Source: Syntrophales bacterium (GTDB lineage Bacteria; Desulfobacterota; Syntrophia; Syntrophales; Fen-1087). Taken from it: DNA of 42,205 nucleotides. Shown in pieces: positions 32,250 to 41,012 of this stretch; the first letter of the stretch is position 1; every line of letters begins with the position of its first letter. The notes below the pieces were generated by a model. That model was not told the DNA's origin, searched no databases, and was given only the letters and a program-made list of their open reading frames with translations. Location: the NCBI GenBank assembly GCA_030656035.1, contig JAUSOK010000085.1:1-42205 (forward strand), given 5' to 3'. The position numbers were made by a program, and so were the translations under genes.

Positions 32250-33449
32250 ATGATTGAATCGTCGCGGTATAAAAAATTATGGGTTTTGATAATGTTTTTT
32301 GCCTGCGTGCTTATGATTTCCTGCGCGCAGAAAGTGCGGGTTCCCACGAGTCAACTGGATACGCCGGATCATCACTTTGCTACGGGTATGAAGTTGCTGA
32401 ATCAGGAGAAATTCGGCGATGCCCAGCGGGAATTTGAGCTGGCCATTGAACTTGATCCCAAGTATGCCGGGGCGCATGCCGGCGTCGGCCTGGCCAAGGC
32501 CTATCAGGCCGATTACAAAGGCGGATTTGCAGCACTGGACAGAGCATTTGAAAATGCGAAATCGGATGAGGAAAAATTGTTTATTCACATCGGCTATATC
32601 CGGGTCAACACTCTGAGCCGCGCCTCCTGCATGCAGGTAGGGGTGGTCTGTAAAAGGGAGAATAAGGACTGGCTCGATCTGTCGCGCGGCGAGTTTGAAA
32701 AGGCCATCCTGATCGATCCGGCTTCCGCCGCCGCCTATTACTACATGGGATTGTGCTATAAAACGGCGCTGGACGTGGTGCAGGCTTCTCAGATGTTCAG
32801 CAAGGTCCTGGAATTCAAAAAGGATTATATCAATGAAGCCGATCGTGAGTGGAACCTCATGCAGAAGATCCAGCGGGCCATGCCGGGGTCCGTCACGGGC
32901 AGGCAGATCGCCTTTGTGGAAAAAATCACGCGGGCGGACGCCGCGGCCCTGTTTATGGAAGAGATGAAGATAGACACCCTTTATCGGAAGCGGACCCCGA
33001 AGACCTTCGATACGAGCTTCAAGAACCCGGAGAAAGCGGCGATAAAGCCGAAAGCCGCAGCGCCTCCGGCCGATATTATCAATCATCCCCTGAAGTCGGA
33101 TATCGAGGGGATTATCGAAATCGGCGTGCGCGGACTGGAAGCGTATCACGATGGTCTTTTCCGCCCCAACGATCTCGTTGAACGGGCGGCCTACGCCATG
33201 ATGATCGAAGACATCCTCATCAAGGTATCCGGGGATAACGCCCTGGCCACGAGGTTCATCGGCAGCACTTCGCCCTTTCCGGATCTGCGCTCCGATCTGC
33301 CCTATTTCAATGCCGTCATGGTCGTGACCACGCGGCAGATCATGGGGGCAAAAAACATCACCACCGGCGAGTTCGTTCCCATGGGGCCTGTGGGGGGCGC
33401 CGACGCGCTTTTGATCATCAGAAAAATCAGGGAAGAATTGAAATTTTAG
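32250..33449 (+). CDS. TPR lipoprotein with SLH-like C-terminal domain
   Basis: A 399-residue lipoprotein. The start at 32250 has AAAGGAG 6 nt away. The hydrophobic N-terminus ends LMISCAQ, a plausible lipobox. TPR-like units follow (HHFATGMKLLNQEKFGDAQREFELAIELDPKY, AAAYYYMGLCYKTALDVVQASQMF). The C-terminal about 130 residues resemble an S-layer homology domain (LKSDIEGIIEIGVRGLEAYH, GLFRPNDLVERAAYAMMIED). SLH domains attach proteins to cell-wall polymers or, in some Gram-negatives, bridge outer membrane and peptidoglycan. It lies between miaA and valS and shares the lipoprotein/TPR theme of the envelope locus. Function unassigned. Confidence 0.78.
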   Translation: MIESSRYKKLWVLIMFFACVLMISCAQKVRVPTSQLDTPDHHFATGMKLLNQEKFGDAQREFELAIELDPKYAGAHAGVGLAKAYQADYKGGFAALDRAFENAKSDEEKLFIHIGYIRVNTLSRASCMQVGVVCKRENKDWLDLSRGEFEKAILIDPASAAAYYYMGLCYKTALDVVQASQMFSKVLEFKKDYINEADREWNLMQKIQRAMPGSVTGRQIAFVEKITRADAAALFMEEMKIDTLYRKRTPKTFDTSFKNPEKAAIKPKAAAPPADIINHPLKSDIEGIIEIGVRGLEAYHDGLFRPNDLVERAAYAMMIEDILIKVSGDNALATRFIGSTSPFPDLRSDLPYFNAVMVVTTRQIMGAKNITTGEFVPMGPVGGADALLIIRKIREELKF

Positions 33450-33473
33450 ACGCGTTGATCACGGAGAGAATCA

Positions 33474-36131
33474 ATGAACAAGGGGTCTTTGAGCAAAGTC
33501 TATGAGCCGCATGCGGCCGAAGCAAGGTGGTACCAGTACTGGCTGGATCAGGATTTCTTCAGGGCGCAGGATGCCGGCGACAAGCCGCAGTTTTCCATCG
33601 TCATCCCGCCCCCCAATGTGACGGGCATGCTCCATATGGGGCACGCCCTGAACAATGTCCTGCAGGACATCATGACGCGGTTCAAGCGCATGCAGGGATA
33701 CAACGCCCTCTGGATGCCGGGGACGGATCACGCCGGCATCGCCACACAGAACGTCGTGGAGCAGGAGCTTGCCAGAGAGGGCCTGACGCGGCACGACCTC
33801 GGCCGCGAGAAGTTCATCGAACGCGTCTGGCTCTGGAAGGAAAAATACGGCGGCGTCATCATCAACCAGCTCAAGCGGCTGGGCTGTTCCTGCGACTGGT
33901 CGCGGGAGCGCTTCACGATGGATGAGGGCCTTTCCCGCGCCGTCCGCGAAGTTTTCGTGCGGCTCTACCATGACGGCCTGATCTATCAGGGGGACTATAT
34001 CGTCAACTGGTGTCCGCGTTGCCATACGGCGATCTCGGACCTCGAGGTCGAGTACGCGGAAGAACCGGGCTTTCTCTGGAGCATCCGCTATCCCTATACG
34101 GACGGCAGCGGCGATATCGTTGTCGCCACCACGCGGCCCGAAACGATGCTCGGAGATACGGCCGTCGCCGTGAGCCCGAACGATCCCCGCTATGCCGACA
34201 AGGTGGGCAAAGAGGTGATCCTGCCCCTTGTCAACAGAATAATTCCTGTAATTGCAGATGATTACGTAACCATGGACTTCGGTTCCGGCGCCGTGAAAAT
34301 CACGCCGGCGTCCGACCCCAACGACTTTGCCATTGCCGGGCGGCATAATCTCGAAATCATCAAGATCATGGACGGCAGCGCCGTTATCAATGAAAACGGC
34401 GGCCGCTACCAGGGGCAGGACCGCTACGTGTGCCGGGAAAATGTCGTCAAGGATCTCGAAAAACAGGGCTATCTCGCCGGTGTGGAACCCTATACGCGCA
34501 ACATCGGCCAGTGCTATCGCTGCAAGACGGACGTGGAACCCTTTGTTTCCAAGCAGTGGTTCGTGAAAATCCAGCCGCTGGCGAAAGCGGCCACCGCCGC
34601 CGTGATCAAGGGCAAGACGCGCATCATCCCCTCCATGTGGGAGGCGACGTATTTTGAATGGATGAGCAATATCCGCGACTGGTGCATTTCCCGGCAGATC
34701 TGGTGGGGGCACCGCATTCCCGTCTGGTACTGCGACGGCTGCGGACAGGTCATCGTTTCGTCCGACGATCCCGATCGCTGCCCCGGCTGTCAGAACACAG
34801 CCCTGCGACAGGATGAAGACGTTCTCGATACGTGGTTCAGCTCTGCCCTGTGGCCCTTTTCGACGCTGGGCTGGCCGGATCAGACGGCGGCCCTCAAGAC
34901 CTTCTATCCAACATCGCTGCTCGTTACGGGCTTCGACATCCTCTTTTTCTGGGTCGCCCGCATGATGATGATGGGCCTTTACGTCATGAAGGACGTGCCG
35001 TTTAAGGATGTCTATCTGCATGCCCTCGTGCGCGATGAGCAGGGCGACAAGATGAGCAAGTCCAAGGGCAATATCATCGATCCCCTGCAAATGATCGACA
35101 AATACGGCGCCGATCCCTTCCGCTTCACGCTGGCGGCCTTCACGGCGCAGGGGCGCGATGTACGTATGTCGGAGGAGCGCATCGAAGGCTACAAGTATTT
35201 TGTCAACAAGATTTGGAACGCCGCGAAATTTTCCCTCATGAATCTGGAGGATTATCCCGACGATGATCAGGCGGGGCCGGACAGGGCGGCGCTGTCGCTT
35301 CCCGATCGCTGGATCCTGGCGCGGCTTAACCGGACCGTCGGCGAGGTTATCCGGGGCCTCGATGAATACAAGTTCAATGAGGCGACCGGAAGCCTCTACC
35401 AGTTTGTCTGGCATGAATTCTGCGACTGGTATCTGGAGCTCATCAAGCCGGTCCTCTACAGCCGGGATCAATCCACGCGGCGGCGGGCGACGCAGCAGAC
35501 GCTGTCGCAGGCGCTCAGAACGATCCTCAAACTGCTGCACCCCTTCATGCCTTTCCTGACCGAGGAAATCTGGCAGACCGCCGTGGCGGACGGCGCCTCT
35601 GTTATGGTCAGTTCCTATCCGGAACCGGACGAGAGTCTCGCAGACGAAGATGCCGAACGCCGCATGGGCCTGATTATGGATTGCATCACGCGCATCCGCA
35701 ACATCCGCGGCGAAATGAATATCGCCCCGTCGAAAAAGCTCAGGGTCGTCATTTCTGCGCCCGATGAGGCCCTGGAGGGCATTCTGAATGAAGGTCGGGA
35801 TTACATTGCCAACCTGGGCAATCTGGAAACGCTGACGGTGGGCGTGAATCTGGCGGAACCCAAAGGGGCGGCCGTCGGCGTGGTCGGCGCGGCGCGGGTC
35901 TTTGTCCTGATGGAGGGCATGATCGATGTCGCCGCCGAGAAGGCCAGGCTGGAGAAAGAATGGAACCGGGTCGCCAAAGATCTGAGCGCGGTCTCCCGAA
36001 AGCTGGCCAATAGCGATTTTATGGACAAGGCGGCAGAGGCGGTGATCCGGAAGGAAGAGCAGAAATATCGGGATCTGCGTGAAAAACACAATGTCCTGGA
36101 GGCTGCCGTCAAAAAGCTGGAGGCGCTTTGA
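33474..36131 (+). CDS. valS: Valyl-tRNA synthetase
   Basis: An 885-residue class I synthetase of normal size. The HIGH motif is PPPNVTGMLHMGHALN at about 45-60, and the KMSKSKGN motif is near residue 525. The zinc-like cysteine sets CYRCKTD and CDGCGQ...CPGC are present. The C-terminal about 60 residues form the tRNA-binding coiled coil (ARLEKEWNRVAKDLSAVSRKLA). GGAGAG precedes the ATG. The stop overlaps the nadC TTG start by 4 nt (TTGA). Confidence 0.98.
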   Translation: MNKGSLSKVYEPHAAEARWYQYWLDQDFFRAQDAGDKPQFSIVIPPPNVTGMLHMGHALNNVLQDIMTRFKRMQGYNALWMPGTDHAGIATQNVVEQELAREGLTRHDLGREKFIERVWLWKEKYGGVIINQLKRLGCSCDWSRERFTMDEGLSRAVREVFVRLYHDGLIYQGDYIVNWCPRCHTAISDLEVEYAEEPGFLWSIRYPYTDGSGDIVVATTRPETMLGDTAVAVSPNDPRYADKVGKEVILPLVNRIIPVIADDYVTMDFGSGAVKITPASDPNDFAIAGRHNLEIIKIMDGSAVINENGGRYQGQDRYVCRENVVKDLEKQGYLAGVEPYTRNIGQCYRCKTDVEPFVSKQWFVKIQPLAKAATAAVIKGKTRIIPSMWEATYFEWMSNIRDWCISRQIWWGHRIPVWYCDGCGQVIVSSDDPDRCPGCQNTALRQDEDVLDTWFSSALWPFSTLGWPDQTAALKTFYPTSLLVTGFDILFFWVARMMMMGLYVMKDVPFKDVYLHALVRDEQGDKMSKSKGNIIDPLQMIDKYGADPFRFTLAAFTAQGRDVRMSEERIEGYKYFVNKIWNAAKFSLMNLEDYPDDDQAGPDRAALSLPDRWILARLNRTVGEVIRGLDEYKFNEATGSLYQFVWHEFCDWYLELIKPVLYSRDQSTRRRATQQTLSQALRTILKLLHPFMPFLTEEIWQTAVADGASVMVSSYPEPDESLADEDAERRMGLIMDCITRIRNIRGEMNIAPSKKLRVVISAPDEALEGILNEGRDYIANLGNLETLTVGVNLAEPKGAAVGVVGAARVFVLMEGMIDVAAEKARLEKEWNRVAKDLSAVSRKLANSDFMDKAAEAVIRKEEQKYRDLREKHNVLEAAVKKLEAL

Positions 36132-36970
36132 TTCCCGAGCCTGCTCTACACCGGCTGATCCGCTCCGCGCTCGAAGAAGACATCGGCGCCGGCGATGCGA
36201 CGACGGCAGCCGTGCTCACCGGGCAAGAGACCGGGACGGCGCAGGCGGCGGCCAAGGCGGACATGGTCCTTGCCGGAATGGGTGTGTTCAGGGAGACATT
36301 TCTTTTCCTGGACCCGGATGTCCGATTTACCGGATGCCTCGATGATGGCCGGGAAATCAAACACGGCGAGATTCTCGCCGAGCTGTCCGGCAGGCTCGCG
36401 AGCATCCTGACCGCCGAGCGGACGGCCCTGAATTTCCTGCAGCGCATGAGCGGCATCGCCACAACGACGCGGCGGTATGTGCAGGCGGTGGCGGGAACGA
36501 GCGCCCGGATCCTCGATACGCGCAAGACGGCGCCGGGGCTGCGCGTCCTCGATAAATACGCCGTCAGAATCGGCGGCGGCCTGAACCACCGCTTTGCCCT
36601 CTATGACGGCGTCCTGATCAAGGACAACCACATCACGGCGGCGGGCGGCATCACGCCGGCCATACAAAGAGCGCGACAGAAAATTGCCCACACGCTGAAG
36701 ATCGAGGTGGAAGTCAGGAATCTCGGCGAAGTCCGGGAGGCGCTCGCGGCCGGAGCGGACGTAATCATGCTCGACAATATGATGCCTGAAGCCATGAGCG
36801 AGGCGGTCCGGCTGATCGGCGGCAGGGTTCCCGTCGAGGCGTCCGGCAATGTCACGCTGGCCAATGTCAGGCAGATCGCCGAAACGGGCGTCGATTTAAT
36901 CTCCGTGGGCGCCTTGACTCATTCCGTCAGCGCGGCGGACATATCCCTGCTCGTCAGCGTCCGGGCGTAA
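36128..36970 (+). CDS. nadC: Nicotinate-nucleotide pyrophosphorylase (quinolinate PRTase)
   Basis: A 280-residue NadC that converts quinolinate and PRPP to nicotinate mononucleotide in de novo NAD synthesis. Visible motifs are EEDIGAGDATT at the N-terminus, RTALNFLQRMSGIAT, LDTRKTAPGLRVLDKYAVRI, HRFALYDGVLIKDNHI, and a C-terminal VEASGNVTLANV. The TTG start overlaps valS. nadA and nadB are not in the window. Confidence 0.97.
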   Translation: MIPEPALHRLIRSALEEDIGAGDATTAAVLTGQETGTAQAAAKADMVLAGMGVFRETFLFLDPDVRFTGCLDDGREIKHGEILAELSGRLASILTAERTALNFLQRMSGIATTTRRYVQAVAGTSARILDTRKTAPGLRVLDKYAVRIGGGLNHRFALYDGVLIKDNHITAAGGITPAIQRARQKIAHTLKIEVEVRNLGEVREALAAGADVIMLDNMMPEAMSEAVRLIGGRVPVEASGNVTLANVRQIAETGVDLISVGALTHSVSAADISLLVSVRA

Positions 36971-36996
36971 GGAACGCAGACGCCTCATCCCTTATT

Positions 36997-37800
36997 ATGG
37001 CTGACCTGATTGATTTTACCCAGGAAACACTTTCCGTTCGTCTCAAACGCAATCCATTCATTGCGGAGGTTCATTATTTCGAGGCGGTGGGTTCAACCAA
37101 TACGATTGCCTATCAACTGGCCCTTGCAGGCGCCCGCGAGGGTGAGGTTGTGGTGGCCGACGCCCAGACGAAGGGCAAGGGGCGTCTGGACCGCGTCTGG
37201 CAATCCCCGCCCGGAATCAATCTTTACACATCGATGATCCTGAGGCCGCGCATCGAGCCGGCGACGGCGCCCCAGATCACGCTGATGGCCGGGGTGGCAG
37301 TGGCAGAGCTTTTTTCGGGCTGCTGCACCGGGAGCGTGTCCGTCAAATGGCCCAACGATGTGCTGCTCAAGGGCAGGAAGGCCTGCGGCATCCTGACGGA
37401 GATGAAGGCTTCCGCGGGCCGCGTTGACTTCATCATCCTGGGCATGGGGCTCAACATCAACATAAACCCGGAAGATTTCGATCCAACGCTCCGCGCCGCC
37501 GCCACGTCGCTCAAAATAGAGACAGGGAAAGTCTATGACCGTCTCGAAATGATTTCAACACTCTTTGACTTGATCGAAAAATGGTATAGGGTGTTTCTGC
37601 GCACGGGATTCCCCGGTCTGCGTGAGACTTGGCTGGGGTATGCCGATATTCTGGGCAAGCGGATCAAGGTCGTGTACAAGGACGAATTTCAAACCGGGAT
37701 CGTCACCGGAATCGACGACGACGGCACGATTCGGATGCAGGGTGAAGACGGCGCCGGCCACAGGGTGATCGCCGGGGACGTTCATCTTTTGGGGAGGTGA
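36997..37800 (+). CDS. birA: Biotin-[acetyl-CoA-carboxylase] ligase, short form
   Basis: A 267-residue biotin protein ligase. The biotinyl-AMP site includes [10 protein letters not shown], the [14 protein letters not shown] loop (the GRGRxGR equivalent, slightly altered), and [21 protein letters not shown]. The C-terminal cap is [16 protein letters not shown]. There is no N-terminal helix-turn-helix domain, so it should biotinylate but not repress bio genes directly. Biotin enzymes it could serve would include carboxylases partnering the 15050 gene. It is followed by coaX after 4 nt. Confidence 0.95.
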   Translation: MADLIDFTQETLSVRLKRNPFIAEVHYFEAVGSTNTIAYQLALAGAREGEVVVADAQTKGKGRLDRVWQSPPGINLYTSMILRPRIEPATAPQITLMAGVAVAELFSGCCTGSVSVKWPNDVLLKGRKACGILTEMKASAGRVDFIILGMGLNININPEDFDPTLRAAATSLKIETGKVYDRLEMISTLFDLIEKWYRVFLRTGFPGLRETWLGYADILGKRIKVVYKDEFQTGIVTGIDDDGTIRMQGEDGAGHRVIAGDVHLLGR

Positions 37801-37804
37801 AATC

Positions 37805-38569
37805 ATGCTTTTGGTCATCGATGTGGGGAATACCAATACCGTTCTGGGGCTTTATGACGGGGAACACCTGATTCACGACTGGCGGATCCGGACCGTTGTG
37901 GACCAGACCATTGACGAATACGGGATGCTCATCTACAATCTCTATAAAAACAGCCGGATCCCTTCGCGGAAAATAAAAGACATCATCATTTCCTGCGTCG
38001 TTCCTCCCATGCTCAATATTCTGGAGCCGCTCTGCCAGAAATATTTCGACGTCAAACCGTTGATCGTGGGTCCGGGCGTCAAGACCGGAATGCCCATTTT
38101 CTATGACAACCCCAAGGAAGTGGGGGCGGACCGGATCGTCAATGCCGTCGCCGGCTATGAAAAGTACCGGCAGGATCTGATCATCGTCGATTTCGGGACG
38201 GCCACGACCTTCGATTACATTTCGAAAAAAGGCGAGTATATGGGGGGATGCATCGCGCCGGGGATCATGATTTCGTGCGAGGCCCTCTTTGAGCGGGCGG
38301 CCAAGCTGCCCCGCGTGGAACTCAGCAAGCCGAAAGCCATCGTGGGCAAGGATACGGTCAGCAGCATGCAGGCCGGGATCATGTACGGATACGCAGGCCT
38401 CGTGGACGGCATCTGCGAACGGATCCGGGCGGAGGTTAAATCAGATCCCCTGGTGATCGGGACGGGCGGGTTGGCCAGGATTGTGGCGCCGGAGACGAAG
38501 AGCATCAAGGTGGTTGACGACATGCTGACCCTCGAAGGGCTGCGGATCATCTACCTGCGAAACAAATAG
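37805..38569 (+). CDS. coaX: Type III pantothenate kinase
   Basis: A 254-residue CoaX that phosphorylates pantothenate, the first step of CoA synthesis. The ASKHA phosphate motif DVGNTNT is at residues 6-12, followed by [26 protein letters not shown], and a C-terminal GTGGLA. Type III enzymes are not inhibited by CoA. The ribosome site GGGGAGGTGAA overlaps the birA stop region, so translation of birA and coaX is probably coupled. Confidence 0.97.
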   Translation: MLLVIDVGNTNTVLGLYDGEHLIHDWRIRTVVDQTIDEYGMLIYNLYKNSRIPSRKIKDIIISCVVPPMLNILEPLCQKYFDVKPLIVGPGVKTGMPIFYDNPKEVGADRIVNAVAGYEKYRQDLIIVDFGTATTFDYISKKGEYMGGCIAPGIMISCEALFERAAKLPRVELSKPKAIVGKDTVSSMQAGIMYGYAGLVDGICERIRAEVKSDPLVIGTGGLARIVAPETKSIKVVDDMLTLEGLRIIYLRNK

Positions 38570-38584
38570 GACGGCTTCGTAAAA
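38570..38584. repeat. Short dispersed repeat, copy 2
   Basis: GACGGCTTCGTAAAA immediately follows the coaX stop. It is the exact reverse complement of the copy at 29243-29257. The following 100 bases contain another repetitive-looking stretch (GCAGCGTGAGGCGTGAGG). Confidence 0.5.
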
Positions 38585-38702
38585 TAGAGACGCGCCGAAA
38601 AATTGGCGCCGCCCGTGCCTCAAAAGCCTTTTTCGCCAGGAAGCGTTTTGCGTGCAGCGTGAGGCGTGAGGTGCACGAGATACGAGCTACGCCGCTTGAT
38701 GC

Positions 38703-38741
38703 AAAAAAAGGGGAACTTCCTCAAAGGAAATCCCCCTTTTT
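38703..38741. terminator. Bidirectional intrinsic terminator
   Basis: AAAAAAAGGGGAACTTCC and GGAAATCCCCCTTTTT form a strong hairpin with A-tracts and T-tracts on both sides. It therefore works for coaX on the plus strand and for the OFA transporter on the minus strand. Confidence 0.85.
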
Positions 38742-38760
38742 GTTTGTAGTGTTAAGTGGC

Positions 38761-39993
38761 TTATGACCTCTTCGGCGGTTTCATCATGATGAAAGCGATT
38801 ATCATGCCGACAATGGCAAGGCCAGCCGTGGGGTAGAAGGCGACCTGATAGGAGCCGAAGGCGTCTTTCGCCTGGCCCGAGATGATGCCGCCCAAAATCG
38901 CACCGACACCGTAGGCGATGAAGACCAGACCGTAGTTTTTCGCGTAGTTCTTGACGCCGAAGAACGTGTTCGTTGACGTCGGGGCAATGGCAAGCCAGCC
39001 TCCCAGACAGAGCCAGAAGCCGATGAAGCAGATCACATAGAGGATCACGTTGCCCTCGCCGGCGGTCAGCATCCCGAGCGAACTCAGCAGGATGATGATG
39101 AACGAGATGATGGCTGCGCCCCGGGGCGACAGCTTGTCCGTGATGACGCCGAAAATGGGCCGGCCGGCGCCGTTGAAGATGGCAAAAATACCGACGAGCG
39201 TCGCCGCTGTGCCCGGCGCGATTTTGATGATTTCCTGGGCGACGGGGCTCGAGATGCCGATGGCCATGAGCCCGGCGAGGCAACCGATGATGTAGCACAA
39301 AAAGAGGCCGTAGAAGGCGGGCGTTTTCGTCATGCCGCCGATGTCAAGATCGACCACTCCGGTTCCAGCGGCCACCGGCGGCGTCCAGCCGGCCGGTTTC
39401 CAGCCGTCTTTGGGGAAACGGTACGGAATAAAGCACACGCAGACGACGATCAAAAAGGTCAGGCCCAGATACAGGAAGGTCTGCATGGGACCGACGGACT
39501 TGATGAGCGCCGAGGCCACATTGGCGGAGACAAAGGCTGATCCGCCGAAACCGGCCAGCGTGAGCCCCAGGGCGAGGCCCCGTTTATCGGGGAACCACCG
39601 GCCCGACACGGCAAGGGGAACGCCGTAGGCCAGACCGACGCCGCCGCCGCCGATAATGCCGTAGCTGATCGCCAGCATCGTGATGCTCGTTGACTGGCTC
39701 GCCAGCATCCAGCCAGCGCCCAGAATCACACCGCCCAGGATGCCGAGATTCCTCGGTCCCAGCTTGGCCATCAACTGACCGCCGATGAATACCAGGATGG
39801 CGAAGGCCGCCAGAAAGACCATGAAGGGCAGCCCCACCTCGGTGGCGCTGATATTCATCAATGCCCGCACGGGTTTTGCAAACACGCTGTAGGCATAAAC
39901 GCTTCCCAGGCAGATGTTGATGATAAAGCCAAGTGCAATAAACACCCATCGCCCCGATTCCGCAGGCATTCCAAATAATTTTTCGTCACTCAT
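38761..39993 (-). CDS. OFA-family MFS transporter (oxalate/formate antiporter type)
   Basis: A 410-residue inner-membrane protein with about 12 transmembrane helices and a central hydrophilic loop (about 190-225). Typical OFA features are RWVFIALGFIINICLGSVYAYSVF in the first helix, GGGVGLAYGVPLAVSGRWFPDKRGLALGLTLAGFGGS, and the RPIFGVITDKLSPRGA loop. The family exchanges or takes up small carboxylates such as oxalate/formate, and substrates of most members are untested. AAGGGGGG precedes the ATG. The start overlaps the stop of a possible 11-residue leader peptide. mobA lies upstream on the same strand. Confidence 0.9.
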   Translation of the reverse strand: MSDEKLFGMPAESGRWVFIALGFIINICLGSVYAYSVFAKPVRALMNISATEVGLPFMVFLAAFAILVFIGGQLMAKLGPRNLGILGGVILGAGWMLASQSTSITMLAISYGIIGGGGVGLAYGVPLAVSGRWFPDKRGLALGLTLAGFGGSAFVSANVASALIKSVGPMQTFLYLGLTFLIVVCVCFIPYRFPKDGWKPAGWTPPVAAGTGVVDLDIGGMTKTPAFYGLFLCYIIGCLAGLMAIGISSPVAQEIIKIAPGTAATLVGIFAIFNGAGRPIFGVITDKLSPRGAAIISFIIILLSSLGMLTAGEGNVILYVICFIGFWLCLGGWLAIAPTSTNTFFGVKNYAKNYGLVFIAYGVGAILGGIISGQAKDAFGSYQVAFYPTAGLAIVGMIIAFIMMKPPKRS

Positions 39994-40028
39994 TAGGATA
40001 CCCCCCTTAACGTATTTTCACATGCCAT
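39993..40028 (-). CDS. Possible 11-residue leader peptide ahead of the OFA transporter
   Basis: ATG at 40028 reads MACENTLRGVS and ends at a TAA that shares one base with the transporter ATG (TAATG). AAGGAGG lies about 11 nt upstream, stronger than the site before the transporter itself. A longer in-frame version (MTIKEGFLKMACENTLRGVS) is also possible. The overlap suggests translational coupling. It may simply be chance, so confidence is low. Confidence 0.35.
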   Translation of the reverse strand: MACENTLRGVS

Positions 40029-40111
40029 TTTTAAAAAACCCTCCTTAATAGTCATAATGCGCGAGTCCTTAGCATATTTGATCCGGCGTGTCTAATAAAT
40101 TTTGAGTTTTT

Positions 40112-40690
40112 TTAAGCTTCCCGGGCCGTCAGGCGTTCCAGGTCTTCCCGGGTATTCACATTGACGAACATCCGGTTTTCGGGATCGAAGGTTTGCTGAA
40201 TTGCTGCCGGAATGGTCAGGCATTTTAGGCCCTTATAAAAACCAGTGACCTTCAGTTTGTCCTGGATGATCAGGCGCTGCATGTGGGGAAGGCAGCTTTT
40301 GGCATAGATCGCATGCAGGGGTTCGAGCCCGTCCGGCGACTCCGGGACGACCAGGTCATAGGCAGGCGCCTGTTCCATCATCCAGGCGATAAAACGCGGG
40401 TTCAGGTAAGGCATGTCGCAGGCGGCGACAAAGGCATGCGGACAGGTTGCATAGAAGAGGCCCGTATAGATGCCGCCCAGGGCCTTTTTCCCGGGGTAGA
40501 TGTCGGTTACAAGGGTTACGTCCAGATCAAGATAGTCGAGAGGCGAGTTTGTGACCACAATCACGTCTTTGAAGAGGTCCCTGAAAATTTTCAGGATCCT
40601 GTCAATCAGCCGCTCGCCGTCAATGACGACAAAGGCCTTGTTCGCGCCCATGCGGGAATTTTCCCCGCCGGCCAAGATAATGCCTGTCAT
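40112..40690 (-). CDS. mobA: Molybdenum cofactor guanylyltransferase
   Basis: A 192-residue MobA that joins GTP to molybdopterin cofactor to form the MGD cofactor of formate dehydrogenases and related enzymes. The nucleotide motif is IILAGGENSRMGANKAF, with VTDIYPGKKALGGIYTGL and AACDMPYLNP in the middle and NVNTREDLERL at the C-terminus. Placed 118 nt upstream of a possible formate-type transporter, it fits a formate/molybdoenzyme theme, though no molybdoenzyme gene is in view. Confidence 0.94.
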   Translation of the reverse strand: MTGIILAGGENSRMGANKAFVVIDGERLIDRILKIFRDLFKDVIVVTNSPLDYLDLDVTLVTDIYPGKKALGGIYTGLFYATCPHAFVAACDMPYLNPRFIAWMMEQAPAYDLVVPESPDGLEPLHAIYAKSCLPHMQRLIIQDKLKVTGFYKGLKCLTIPAAIQQTFDPENRMFVNVNTREDLERLTAREA

Positions 40691-40714
40691 GCGCCATCCC
40701 TCACGAAAGCTTTC

Positions 40715-40807
40715 CTACAGGAATTCCGCGATCCGGTCAAGGATGACGATGTCGGAAAAAGGTCCGGAATTCCCTCCCGCTTCCCTTAATTCCATCTCCT
40801 TCGACAT
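40715..40807 (-). CDS. Possible 30-residue ORF upstream of mobA
   Basis: ATG at 40807 reads MSKEMELREAGGNSGPFSDI and continues VILDRIAEFL to a TAG 24 nt before the mobA start. It has no clear ribosome site and no recognised family. It could be a small gene, a remnant of the end of a larger gene, or chance. Confidence 0.25.
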   Translation of the reverse strand: MSKEMELREAGGNSGPFSDIVILDRIAEFL

Positions 40808-41012
40808 GGTAGGGTTCGGGTGGGGATGATGCAGGAGTGCGGGAAAATTGACTTACGGGTTTGTCAAGGACGCATATCGATTGACGCCGTCATGGCGCGA
40901 ATGAAATCAATCCGGTTTTGACTTATGGACGATGATTGTGTAGAAGAGGTCAGCTAAAGCGGTCATTCAACGTGCTCAAACATTTAAAGGCTTTGATGAT
41001 GACAGGTGGACG
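40808..41012. other. Divergent spacer between mobA and the SpoIID-domain gene
   Basis: Apart from the 30-residue ORF noted next to it, I see no gene. TTGACT and TTGACG hexamers at about 40849 and 40881 could be -35 boxes for the plus-strand gene, but no matching -10 box is convincing. Confidence 0.3.

Noticed and set aside
33471-36089. 872-residue minus-strand ORF
   Set aside because: It is the antisense shadow of valS, which has all synthetase motifs on the plus strand; the shadow has a low-complexity G/R/D/H-rich composition and no recognisable domain.
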